Shown here: piece after piece, positions 11,911-23,585 of the stretch
Numbering within the stretch: position 1 is the first letter of the stretch
How the letters are laid out: each line of letters opens with the position of its first letter
Source: Nymphalis io
Taxonomy: Eukaryota > Arthropoda > Insecta > Lepidoptera > Nymphalidae
Length of the DNA: 64,000 nucleotides
Reading direction: 5' to 3'
NCBI RefSeq assembly: GCF_905147045.1
Contig: NC_065890.1
Coordinates: 806,001-870,000 of the forward strand
Notes under the pieces: generated by a model
The model's input: the letters and a program-made list of their open reading frames with translations, nothing else
Databases searched by the model: none
Told to the model about the DNA's origin: nothing
Program-made: the position numbers and the translations under genes

Positions 11911-13800
11911 GGGATCTATTCTTAAAGTATCTTTAAGCATAGCTTGGGGTTAGTTTTTATAAATTCGTTTAGAAATGTTTTTATTTCATATTTTTAATTG
12001 GTTACCTAAACGTAATGTTCTTTATGTAATTATAAATGAAATGTTTTATACATTTTGTATTATATGCCTTTTTATTTGTAATTTAATGCGATTACCCATA
12101 ACATTAAAAATAAGAGACAGTAAATTATTAAAATTTAGTTAGTTATTTTTATTATAAGAATGGAATAATTAAGTTCAGGGTTATGCAAATTATAGAAAAA
12201 CATGATATTCAACTTAATTCTCGTAACAAGAATAAAGTTCAGACTTTGATGGTTAATCATTATAATTTATAAAAAAATAAGGTTGTTTCGAAGCCTCCAC
12301 CTTACCGTCCGGCAATTGATGACGTGTTTTATTATAATATTCCACTCTCAAAGTTTTTGGTAGAAGTCTATCGAAACATTATAATTTAGTATTCTTATCT
12401 GATTATTCATTACTTAAGTTAGAACACATAGTACAGTATTCACATCGTTAAATGGATAATATACTCTTAATAAAATTGAGGCAATACATTTGATATGGTC
12501 GATGTGCGCACGCTATGAAGGGAGGAAGATGTTATAACCTCTAAGTGTAATGATTTAATAAAATAAACTATCTTGTGTTAGTAATATGTTATTAATAATT
12601 ATACTTTGATACAAGTTTATCAGCAACATCGACAAGATGAGTAAAGACAAATAAACAAATTTGTCATTGAATTAAATAATAAACATTCACAACGGATTCA
12701 TTAAAAAATGACGTTTTGATTGTCGACCAAGTTGTTATCGGACCTACCTACTTTAATTTAACTTCTAAAAGTTAAATTAAAGTAGGTATAAGTAATTAAG
12801 TCGAATAGTGTTTTATTATAAATAAAGATGTTTTAATGATTAACTGTTTGTAGTGTAAAATATAGCAGTTATTTGCAAATCGCATGGAATGTGTAAATCT
12901 TATGTCTCTTCGATTGGAGTAGGCTATACAAACTTGGGTTTAAAGAGGAATAAAAAATGGTCGAATTTATAAGAGCGTCGGATACAGCGGAAAGACGGAA
13001 AGGCGAAATAAATATTATTGTTCTGAGATATTAAAAACAATATTCATTTCGAAAAATAATCCATAGCAGTCACAAACGAACACTGTAAGCAATCTGTGAT
13101 AAAGTTGATGTTCAATTAAATTTGAAAACATTCAACATTGAAATATTGAAAATTATATTTTTATTTAAATCGTAACACGGAATAAAACAATTGCACGGCT
13201 TTTTCGTGTCAGATTTCTGCACAAACAGCGCTGTATGTCGACAAGAGCACATATGTTTGTTTAGATTTAACTAGCGCCCTGAATTTGGACCACAGCTCCG
13301 CTTGCTTCTAAATACATATTTACTATGCTCTGAGATATTCTTAAGTTTATTTGAGTCTGTTTTGATGTAATTTTAAATCCGTATCACAACAAACAACAAT
13401 GGTCTTTGATGTGTATTGAGTCGCATTTACTACTAGGACTTTCTATAATGTTGGATATAGATAAGTGATTTTGCTGATTTATTTATATTTTTTTAACTTG
13501 GAGTCCGTTACTTATTATATATATATGCGTGTGTGTATACTTATTCAGAAAAGCTATTTTGACAGTATTGTAGTTATTCTGCACGAGATATTACAATGCC
13601 AAATGAACACAATTTCATTTAGTATTTCAATACATTCATAATCCGGTTGACATCAATCATGCTTTATATACTCTCCGATGTGGGAGCGCATATTCCTAAC
13701 TTTTAAACTTCGGGTGGCTACTGAGAATTCGAGAAAGAAAAAATAGGGCTTGGGCCTTAGAAGGTACAGCTAGAACAAGACTGTCAAATAAATAATATTG
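11911..13800. other. intergenic, mostly AT-rich
   Basis: No gene seen. It contains the hairpin-bearing repeat E at 12735-12925, listed separately. Confidence 0.6.
12735..12925 (+). repeat. dispersed repeat family E, with a 20-bp perfect hairpin
   Basis: Shares ttgttatcgga, gaatagtgtt-ttatta-aataaagat and cttcgattggagtagg-like blocks with 22215-22400. This copy holds a perfect hairpin: arms 12745-12764 and 12769-12788 around a 4-nt loop, which the other copy lacks. Confidence 0.5.
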
Positions 13801-13817
13801 AGAGATCTTCCAGTGTG

Positions 13818-14003
13818 AATCTTAGCGGATGACTTGGGTTCAAACTCAAGCAATCAACGCTAAGTTTTCATATACTATAGTTTATCTCATGCTTGGAGTT
13901 GAATGAAAACATGAAGAAACCTGTATCTCTGATGGAATAAACTTCAAACTTTCTCCTCAAAAGGAGAGGACGCCTTAGCCCAGCAGTAGGAAATTTACAT
14001 TTG
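13818..14003 (+). mobile_element. SINE family B, degenerate copy with internal deletion
   Basis: The box-B-like head (cttgggttcaaactcaag) is joined to the tail (ctcctcaaaaggagaggacg, ccttagcccagcagt), so a middle part is missing. Confidence 0.7.
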
Positions 14004-15016
14004 TCATTTTATTTATAACTTGCATATTGATTGTAATAGTAGGTTTTGAGTTCACAGTTCATGTAGTACGACGAACCGCTCGCGTCTTTACGCCACCTGC
14101 GCTATATAAAGAATATTTCATAATTCTAAAACAAAATCTAATATAAAACGTAGAACGTAACAATTTCGTTTGGAGGCGGAACATTTTCTTTGCGGCATAA
14201 ATCGCTCTGAATTTTAAAATATCGGATTTGAGCGCTGTCCCGAGAGGAATTTTTAAAGCCGAAGTGAATTGTTTTCACAATTTTTACACAGAATAAAGTT
14301 ACGTTTTCAGATATTTCAATTGAAACGAAATGTTTTTTTTAAAGTCTCTTTTTAATGTAATAAAATACAAACAATTAGAAAATATATATGACAACAATTA
14401 TAAAATGAAAGCTGAGTGAATCGTGATTTTCATTTTCTTGCGATATTAACTGAGCACAACTAATTCACTTCTCGTTGGAAGTGTATATATATTTTTAATA
14501 AGGATAATTAAGTACGTTATCAACATCGCAAAGCTTTATGTCGCAACAAATTAACTATAGCCTATTCCAACCAAGCAATAGATATTAACAAACCTTAGAT
14601 TAATATATTCCAGCTGATTTTTTAATAGCCCGGCTATATTTTGAACTACAAATTGTTCTACTTCAATGTATCAATATTAATAATACAACACTGAACCACT
14701 TTAACTATTCTTTCAAATTTCCGAAATAACTTCGCTGACATTCAAAAAGCCTTTTAATATCGAACCCATAATTAATACTATAAATTATTCAAAATCTCGA
14801 CCAATGATATCGTATCGATTCAATATCGAAGTTGTTTATTTATTTGTCTGTACTACTCTTGTGATTGGAATAGGCCATACTACTAAGCCTGTTGAGTACG
14901 ATACCGGAATGTTAGTTCTCACTGTTATCCAGTTGTAAAAGTATATGAAAGTAAGCATTATTGTGTTTTTCCTTTTTTATTATATAGTGTTACAAGAACA
15001 GTACAGTAGAGTACAA
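14004..15016. other. intergenic, nothing recognised
   Basis: AT-rich sequence without supported ORFs, RNA genes or clear repeat copies. Confidence 0.5.
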
Positions 15017-15307
15017 GCCTATGAATGTCTCACTGCTGGGCTAAGGCCTCTTCTCCTTTTCTTTTAAAGGAGAAAGGTTTGAAGCTTATTCCACCACGCT
15101 GCTCCAATGCGGGTTGATGGAATACATAAGTGGCAGAATTTCAGTGAAATTTGACAACGTGAAATGTGAATTTGTTTTCCTTCTCCGTCAAGCACGAGAT
15201 GAATTATAAACATAAATTAAGTACATGAAAATTCATTGGTGCTTGCCCGGGTTTGAACAATCATAGGTTAAGTTTCAAGCGTTCTAACCACTGGACCATC
15301 TCAGCTT
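15017..15307 (-). mobile_element. SINE family B, near full length
   Basis: Reverse orientation. The tail (cactgctgggctaaggcctc) is at left. At right is the tRNA-like head, with the complement of box B (gcccgggtttgaac) and of box A (ctaaccactggaccatctca). Confidence 0.9.
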
Positions 15308-18300
15308 TTTCGTATAGTTTTATAACGCGATTTATCTATATATATGTTTGTAATATTATACGTCTTTCCAACTGTTTAAATAAATTAAGAGTAATTTACT
15401 TTTCAAAATTTTATTACACCACTGCTCAGAAAAGGAATGTAATGTTTTCAGTTTCTTTATTCCACTATTTAATTGCCTGAACAGATTTTAATATGGAGTA
15501 TCGCTAGAATACATTGTTCCGAACGACAGTGTCATTTTTATCTTTTTATTTAGTATTTTCACTTTGACAAGTAGTTTAGTTGTGACTACCTTATAACAAC
15601 AATGCGTTGCAAGGATTCTTTACAATTTTACGACCTTGCTTTAAAATTTCAGATGGATACTTTAAACGAACAACATAGACAGAATAAATAATAATACATA
15701 CCGTTGAATAGTTTATTTATTTATACCATACTAATCTATCTGAATAGGAAAACAGTATTTTTATTTTTCAAATATGGTTTATTGCACAAGTTTTGTGATA
15801 GAATCGCATTGTCTCCGTCCGTATGTACCATGATTTTAACGAAGGTTTTATTCTGTAATATTGTTTCAAATATCATTATACTAAATACTATAGACTAATG
15901 ACCCAAAATGAAAGTTGACACAGAAATAGCTTGGAATCATATGCCATATATGCATAATGTCCACGACCAGCTTAGTTAAGAAATAATGCATTACGCTTAA
16001 GAAATATACGTTTTTAATATTAATAAAGAGCCAATTAGGAGATATGCAACCGTTTAGTCACGAGTAACTTCAGATATTTTAAGCTATCCCAGCGGACGAG
16101 AAGACAAAGTGGATGCAGCAGCTAGTTTAAAGCTTTTTAGCTATTAAAATTTGCTTTGTGTAAGGGCACTTCGGAAATTAGACAATTTCATTATTTTCGT
16201 CATATTATAAATTTCATATACCAAGAAATGTTTGAAAGGTTTTTAATAATAATTAATTTGGTGTTAGGGCTTTGTGCATGCTGTATTCATTTTATTCAGC
16301 TGATATTCTACCACAAAACAGTAATACTAAGTAAATTATGTTTCGGTTTGAAGGGTGAGTGAGCCAGTGTAACAGGCATGAGGGACATAACATCATAGTT
16401 CCCAAGATTGGTGGCGCATTGGCAATGTGAGGAATGGTTAATATTTCCAAAGTGTCAATATCTATGGGGAGCGGTCCATGGTATGGGCATTTGCTATAAA
16501 AACAATCTTTTTATTCGACCTTCTCACAAAATATCCTAGAGTAACGGCTCTTGAAAGTCCCACTGCTGGGCAGAGACTTATTGATAGAAAATTACAAACA
16601 TAAATCTTTCGTAACAATCGAGATGATTCTAAGTCATGTTCAAAACTGTGTCATTACTGCGTCTCATTACTTCACATTTAATAAGGTAAGAGAGAAAGAG
16701 AGAAATAAAAGTGAAAGAAAAAAGAACAGTCAGCACATCAGATATTAGTTTAGGACCCCGTAGGTGAATAGCGCGTTATCACCGGCCAGTAATAAGTTAT
16801 TACGGACGTAATTACCACGGCCTCCCGAGGGCGCGTCTGCGTAACACATACCAGTGGTAACGACTTCTCACAAGCCATTATAACCTTTATGTCATACGGA
16901 ATTATAAATATGCTTTTATTTAGGCGAACGACGAAATTGCATTACGAGCGAGAACGAATTACGCCGAAGCGCCATTAGGGTGTGGAGAATTCGAATAGAA
17001 TTTTCTCGAACTTTAGGCGTTTGTAAGCGTTTAGTTTATTAAGTTTATGTGTCTCGGTTAAAGTAGTAGAGTTATTAATTTAAGTTTGTTTTATAAAGAC
17101 ACTCATTATTAACATCATCAGCAGCCAATGACTTCCCACTGCTGGACAGATGTAATATTAAATCATTGTATATTACCAGATTAATTAAATTACCCCACAA
17201 TATGTATAAATAATATCAAATATCTATGTATATAAAACTGTTTTTATCATTAATAGATGTATACCGTGAAAAATTGCATATATATGTATTTTTTCATGAA
17301 GAAAATTTTAAACTATAACTAACAAATTATACCTAGTTACACCGACTTATATACTGTTCTCTATGACAATATTTTTATCACATACAGGGCAGCGTTAGAC
17401 CGGTGCCTTGCCTGATGTCGAGTATCGACACGGTCTAGGATGTAAGACGCCTGCCTTGGTATACATTTAACCTCGGAGAAGATTTTAGCTCAAGTTCTAT
17501 CGACTAATTATTTACAAACGAATTGAATGTCATTAAATGGGCGTTTAATATATATGTAGATTTATTTGTTGTATATTAACCAACACAATTCAGTGACAAG
17601 CACTAAACAACTCTTGCTTAAATGAACATTATACGAAGCTCTGCAGGAAATACAATCAAACTTTCGCGTTACGTTCACGGCGAGAAACTTGCACGGATTA
17701 TATAATCTGTGACAGCGAGGAAATAGATTTTCTCTTACATTATTATAAAGGTTTCTTGTTAGGAGAATTCTTAGGGCCGAGTCAGACTGACGGCGCTCGA
17801 CGATGCAGTTATGGAATGCGAGACGAGTGTGCTCAGTAAAATTCCGACACACACATTTTCAATGAATACCCGGTACAAAGGCACTCGTTTTACGAATTCT
17901 TAACATCTTCACGGCGAACACATAATACGCTTCACTCGGAGTACAATTGTCAAAGCTTTTTGGATTTCAACGGGAATATACAGGAATACGTAATATATAA
18001 TATAATATAATATCGAAAAACTTCTAGAAAGGCCATTTTAGTTAGGGAAACGTTTTTCAGACTTACATTTTTTTAATTGTCACTTTAAAAGTATAAATGT
18101 ATCAATCCGAGCCGCGTTCAATGGTTATTTTTCAAGCTGGAGTGCATTTAATGGCGTAATGCTCACCGTTCTACAGTTTAATGCTTTCTTAATATGAGTA
18201 AGATGTTGAGCGGAGTGCGGTGTCTAAAACGCTCGCTGTTTAACGAGAACTTAAAACGGAACGTCATTTGTATAATTTACTCTTAAGTGGGCGAAGAGGC

Positions 18301-18390
18301 GGCGCGCGGCGGGCTACGAAAAGGGTGGCCGGATGTCGTAAGCGATATTTATGTAGCGTTAGCGTATTTTTGGAACATTATTACGGATTT
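15308..18390. other. intergenic region
   Basis: No supported gene. It contains a diverged family A copy (16259-16472), tiny B-tail fragments (about 16540-16580 and 17118-17152) and CpG-richer unique sequence near 16750-17000 and 17640-17830. Confidence 0.55.
16259..16472 (+). mobile_element. SINE-like family A, diverged, 3' end missing
   Basis: Matches A from gttagggctttgtgcatg through ggtttgaagggtgagtgagc, tggtggcgcattggcaatg and caatatctatgggg, then loses similarity. Confidence 0.75.
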
Positions 18391-18563
18391 GGATTAAAGC
18401 TTATTCCATCACGATGCCCTAATGCAGGTACATACATACATGGCAGAATTTTAATCGACACATGCATGCTTCCTCACAATGATTTTCTTTACTACATAAC
18501 ACGAAATTATCTATAAACACAAATTGAGCAAATAAGAACTTACTTGTACTTGCCCGGGTTCGA
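18391..18563 (-). mobile_element. SINE family B, partial
   Basis: Reversed copy from gcttattccatcacg through tggcagaatttt and acacatgcatgcttcctcac to the box B complement cttgcccgggttcgaac. Confidence 0.8.
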
Positions 18564-19687
18564 ACCTGTTATATTCTGAAGTAAAAATATAAATACATTA
18601 AAAAAAATATTAAAAAAATAGTAATATACTCTAGTCAACAGAATAAAATTGACTATAAGTCAAGCTAACATGGTCGCTTACGTTCCAGGTGATGGTGACC
18701 ACTTACCACCGAAAGACCATCTTAATTTATTCTTCATGATACATCACTTGGACATAATATGTTTCAAATATAATAATAACCTAAAATGTAAAATATATTT
18801 TAAGTGTCACGCAGTTTTTTTTTATTTCATCTTGGAGTTCTTTTATTTGCGCGCCGGACAGGTTACGAGTGTTCGCGTTTATTGATATCAATCGCAGTTA
18901 TTCAATTCATTTGTTCAGCAGACGGCCTTTTTACGGGTCCATAAAGATTACGTTTCAAGTAACTCGTCGTAAAGTGTTCCTCGTTAAAATCGAGATGAAT
19001 CGATCAAATATTTTATAGCGTTTATTTAGATCATCCGTTTCTTTCACTCTGCTTAATACGACTTAGTTGATACACTTGCGACAGTGCTTAACAGGATTTG
19101 AACCCGTAATCTTCGATTAAGATTCATGTTCTAACCCAGTGGCCGTCTCGACTTTAGATCAATATGTAATATAATGATATCGTAATTTTATTGCGATAAA
19201 ATTTAACCTATTTACTTATGGAAGAAATAAAGATAATTAAAATTAAATTATCTTATATAAATAATAAATTTATTATTCAACGTGATTTACTACAAATTAT
19301 CTAATTTGCTAGTCAGCCTTACTAAAATAAATTAAAGTTGCAAAAGCCGTGTCTTCTATACCGCGTAATTGAATTGAAAAGTTTCAAAAGTACATAAAAC
19401 CGACTCGAGCGCCGGTGACGAGATATTATACGGCAATATTAAAGAAATCTTAGCGTTATTAAACCATAACTTAAGTTTAAAAGGCACTAGATGATCTTAA
19501 GTTGTTAAATATATAAAATGTTACGGTATTTATTGTAACTCATAAGAAATATGTAGGTATTAGATAAAGGTTATATAGTTATTAGATTTTCTTTTGCATT
19601 TTTAATATGTAGGTAGACTGACTAATGTGTCAACTGATGGTAAGCGGTTACAATTGATTACAAGTAGGTTTTAATATGATGATGTAC
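18564..19687. other. intergenic region
   Basis: No gene seen. It holds a family A scrap at about 18680-18715 (gatggtgaccacttaccacc) and a family B head, reversed, at 19085-19157 (tttgaacccgtaatcttcg). Confidence 0.55.
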
Positions 19688-20006
19688 TTCTGACCGATTT
19701 CGGCTATGTCGGCCAATCTCAAGAGAGATTAAACAAATGCGCAGAACTTATTATAGTGCACGAGTGTGTACACAAACACAAGCACTCTCTATCCCTCATT
19801 CTTTCAAATTTCAATGGCGATCCGATACGGAAAGAGTCCAGGCGCAGGATCAACGGCTTTACATGTTTTTGAAGCACGAAGGGCACACACTTCCAACTTC
19901 CAAACTCCGAACGCTACTGAGAATTTTTCGACAGAAAATCCCAATAACTTTTTATCGGCCCGACCTGGGATTTGAACTAAGGACCTCGGTATCTACAGCT
20001 AGTCAC
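19688..20006 (-). mobile_element. SINE-like family D, near full length
   Basis: Reverse of the family D consensus: gccaatctcaagagagatta, tgcgcag, gcactctctatccctcattc, gccgatccgatac-like block, ctgagaatttt-cga, then the box B complement tgggatttgaac. Confidence 0.75.
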
Positions 20007-20056
20007 TAAATAAACGAGGCAGTTATAACATAGTATCTTTATATATCGTAAAATAT

Positions 20057-20320
20057 GACGAGCCGGTTGGCGTGGTTGGTAGATACTTGCCTTTCACGCT
20101 GAAGGTTGTGGGTTCGATTTCCACCCGGGACAGACATTTGTGTGCATGAACATATCTGTTTGTCTTGAGTCTGGGTGTAATTATCTATATAAGTATGTAT
20201 TTCCAAAAAAAAGTAGTATATGTAGTATATCAGTTGTCTGGTTTCCATAGCACAAGCTTTGTACAAGCTTAATTTGGGATCAGATGGCCGTGTGTGAAAA
20301 ATGTCCCAGGATATAATTAT
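20057..20320 (+). mobile_element. SINE family C, full length, tRNA-Glu-like head
   Basis: The head reads gacgagccggttggcgtgg, gcctttcacgctgaagg and gtgggttcgatttccacccg, with box A and box B. The anticodon-stem region around ctttcacg resembles tRNA-Glu. The body ends tgtcccaggatat and a short AT tail. Nearly identical to the copy at 54268-54540. Confidence 0.85.
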
Positions 20321-20570
20321 AAATAATCAGTGGTTCTATAATACAACATTGAGTAATGAAAAAGACTATCAATGCTCGTATTTTCAGATACTTACTGTTA
20401 TCTTTTTTAAAAAAAACTTTATCTGTACATGTCTTAGTATATTGTTCAATTTTCTGTGAAAACTAATAGCCTTTTATGCAAATAGTTATTTAGAAGGCAG
20501 CTGTCTATGTAAGCTCGTACTTGTTATAACTATGAAATGATGTATACATTATCATTTTGTAAAATATGGA

Positions 20571-20700
20571 GAGCCGAGGTAGCCCAGTGGTGGAACACGT
20601 GAATTTTAACCGAAGATTATGGGTTAAAACCCGGACAAGAACAGCTGAGTATGAGACCTTTGTTTGTGCTTGAAATTTATCTTGTGCTTATCAGTGTAGG
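20571..20700 (+). mobile_element. SINE family B, 5' half
   Basis: Head gagccgaggtagcccagtgg, gggttaaaacccggacaag, then tttatcttgtgctta. It is followed directly by a reversed family A copy. Confidence 0.75.
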
Positions 20701-20702
20701 AA

Positions 20703-20950
20703 TGGTAAGTGGGCACTCTGATAGTAAGTGGTCACCACCGTACACAGAGGCAGTTTAAGGAATATTAATAACAGATATAAGGCAAAACGTCAATGCGCCA
20801 CCAACCTTAGGAACTAGGATGTTATGTCCCTTGTGCCTGTAGTTACACTAGCTCACTCATCCTTTAAACCGGAACACAACGATACCAAGTATTACTGCTT
20901 GCGGTAGAATATACGATGAGTGAGTGGTACCTATCCAGGCGGGCTTGTAC
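20703..20950 (-). mobile_element. SINE-like family A, partial
   Basis: Reverse copy: gtaagtggtcaccacc, tgcgccaccaaccttagga, gatgttatgtcccttgtgcc, ctttaaaccggaacacaacg, gatgagtgagtggtacctat. Confidence 0.85.
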
Positions 20951-22471
20951 TAAAAAATAATGTGGTAACATTATATTCCTAATATTTTTGTTGTATTATT
21001 TAAACACAAAATATTCACTATAAAGAAAACACAGTCGAGACCTTCTCGTGTAATCAAATTAGAAAATGCCAATAATATTATTGCAATTCGCACTTTTTAA
21101 TGGGTTTTTGTTTTATTACAAATATTCTTATTTTATTTAGTAATTACGTCCCTCAATATTTGAAAAGAACGATTATTTTATAAATAGGTATTAAAATCTA
21201 TTTATCTTTTTAAAAAATAATAATTAACGTTCAATTCGCAATTTACTTTGCAAATGTACTGATTTTAAAAGCTTATAATATGTTCCAACGGTAATTATGT
21301 TTAATTACATGAGTATTTGTCTGCTAATTATTATTATATTATTACTATTAATTTGTATAAAAAAGATATTTCATAATTTTGCCAAAATTTGTTTGTAAAA
21401 TGAAAATGTATCATTTATTTTTGACACATGACCCTGTTTAATTAATTTATAAACAATGAATTAAGATAGTCCAGAAGATGGTACTTATAGCTTACACTCT
21501 GCATAAGTTCATAAAAATGGATAGGTAGGTAGGTATGAAGACGCATCATACTATTACAGCTTACACCGCACTTATACTGTAGCGATTGCAAAAGAGTTGG
21601 GCCTCATCGTTGATTGAACTTTTTGTACTGAGATATTTTTTTGTAAAACTAGGTTTGTTAGGTTGTTTTAGCAATATGAATGATGAACAAAACTTTAATA
21701 ATATAAAATCAACTCGCAGTTTTCATGGCCCTTACAAAACAGCAATATCCAGCCGTGTCGGTAAATTGTCGCTCAGTGTCGAGCGAGACGACGATACATC
21801 CGTCCCGCTCTCCTCATTTCCGTCCCGTGAGGGACGTTATCTAGATTAGTTGTTTCTTAAAACTTAGCTTTTAGCCGGTTCGTTTGGGATTAGGGTGGTC
21901 GACACTGATTTATTCGCAACACTATTATTTCATTATGTTTTTAACAACTTTTTAAAACGAACCACTTCAGGGAATTCACTGTAAAATGTTCGGTTTTCAA
22001 AGAATATATCATCAAATTTGAAAACCTCTTTGGAGACGTTTTGTCATGTTTGTTCCATAAAAACAATCAAAACAAAATATCTATGTCAAGTATACCATAG
22101 TTTGAAAGGGGCCTAAATGAGTACCCTATGTCCTTTTCTGTGCATCAGTCCCCCATACATTATGTGCGCGATCGGTTTCGTGTAGACATGGCCTTATGAT
22201 TGTCTGCGGAAATTTGTTATCGGAACTTTGGAAGTATAATTAAAGTTTAAGCAGTTAAGTGGAATAGTGTTGTATTATTAATAAAGATATGTCAATCAAG
22301 AAGTTTTTGTATAATCGAGCAGAGCTATTAGGAAATCGTATGGATAATATAAATCTAAGCTTTGTTTATCTTTATTCTTTCTTTGATTGAAATAAGGGGA
22401 AAATATCCAACTAAAGTTCATAGTTTGTTTATTTAACATACAATAATATTTTTACTTATAAAAATAACTAT
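20951..22471. other. intergenic, no gene supported
   Basis: AT-rich. An open frame at 21586-21849 has no domain and unlikely composition. The segment 22215-22400 belongs to repeat family E. Confidence 0.55.
22215..22400 (+). repeat. dispersed repeat family E, second copy
   Basis: Aligns with 12735-12925: ttgttatcgga, ttaag-ggaatagtgttg, attaataaagatatgtcaat, aaatcgtatgga-aatat-aaatct. It lacks the long hairpin. Confidence 0.45.
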
Positions 22472-23063
22472 TAATAGCCTGTTAATGTCCCACTGCTGGG
22501 CTAAGGCCTACTCACCCTTTTGAACAGAAGGTTTGGAGCTTATTTCACCATGCTGCTCCAATGCGGGTTGGTAGAATACACATGTGGCAGAATTTTTACT
22601 GGTGGTAGAGCTTCGTGCAAGCTCGTCTGGGTAAATACTACCCACTCATCAGATATTTTACCGCAATACAGTAGTACTTGGTCTTGTTGTGTTCCGGTTT
22701 GAAGGGTGAGTGAGCCAGTGTGATTACAGGCACAAGGGATATAACAACTTAGTTCCCAAGGTTGGTGGCGCATTGGTGATGTAAGCGATGGTTAACATTT
22801 CTTACAATGCCAATGTCTATGGGCGTTGGTGACCACTTACCATCAGGTGGCCCATGTGCTCGTCCGCCTTCCTATTCTATAAAAAAAAAAATTAGATACA
22901 TGCAGGTTTCTTCACGATGTTTTGCCTTTCAACTTCACCGTCAAGCACGAGATGAATTATAAACACAAATTAAGCACATGAAAATTCAGTGGTGCTTGCT
23001 CGGGTTTGAATCTACGATCATCGGTTACGATTCACGCGTTCTAACCACTAGGCCATCTCGGCT
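22472..23063 (-). mobile_element. SINE family B interrupted by a family A insertion
   Basis: Left part 22472-22598 runs from the B tail to catgtggcagaattt. Right part 22892-23063 resumes at attagatacatgcaggtttc and runs to the tRNA-like head. The gap is filled by a complete A element, so the two pieces are one B copy. Confidence 0.85.
22599..22891 (+). mobile_element. SINE-like family A, full length, nested in B
   Basis: Runs from ctggtggtagagcttcgtgc to ccttcctattctat plus an 11-A tail. It is among the cleanest A copies, and it is younger than the B element it splits. Confidence 0.9.
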
Positions 23064-23585
23064 ATACTATAATAATCATATATGTAATTTGAATAAAAAC
23101 GAATTATTATATATCCTTCGTAAAAATTGATAAATGTTAACACTTTTCTTTTAATCACATATGTAATTTTTTTATCGAATAATGCATTCATTTATCAATG
23201 TTTTTTTTCACAAAAGATTTTAATTTATTTATTGGAAAAGATAAATTTGATTGTTTATCTTTTTTTCAGGCTTAAAATGCATGTTTTTATAATACATATT
23301 TAAGAAGATAAGGACCGAGAGTACAAGATTGATAAAAAATAATGACGTAGTTCCGGAGGGATTAGTACTGATTTATGTTAATTAGGATTATATACTAAAC
23401 AAGACGGAATGGCTTAGTTGATAAACTCGTGGATTTTAACTAAATATCTCAGGTTCATATCCGATACGATCCTTTAATATATGGAAAACAAAAACACATA
23501 AAATGTTTACATAATATAGTTCTACAACATAGGCTATCGATATATTTATTTAATTAATAGACTATCTTTTATCTATATCTATTAA
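23064..23585. other. flank left of the retrotransposon
   Basis: AT-rich, with a degenerate tRNA-like SINE head near 23407-23485. No 5' LTR, primer-binding site, gag or protease coding could be seen before the RT frame. Confidence 0.5.

Noticed and set aside
17562..17852. 96-codon minus-strand ORF
   Set aside because: No signal, domain or plausible splice context. It may be chance in a slightly GC-richer stretch.
20057..20130. Possible tRNA-Glu gene
   Set aside because: The tRNA-like head lacks a complete acceptor stem and continues into the SINE C body that recurs elsewhere in the window.
19737..20266. ORFs of 69-90 codons in this stretch
   Set aside because: They translate SINE families D and C, not genes.
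21586..21849. 87-codon plus-strand ORF
   Set aside because: Mixed composition, no recognisable domain, no neighbouring exons.
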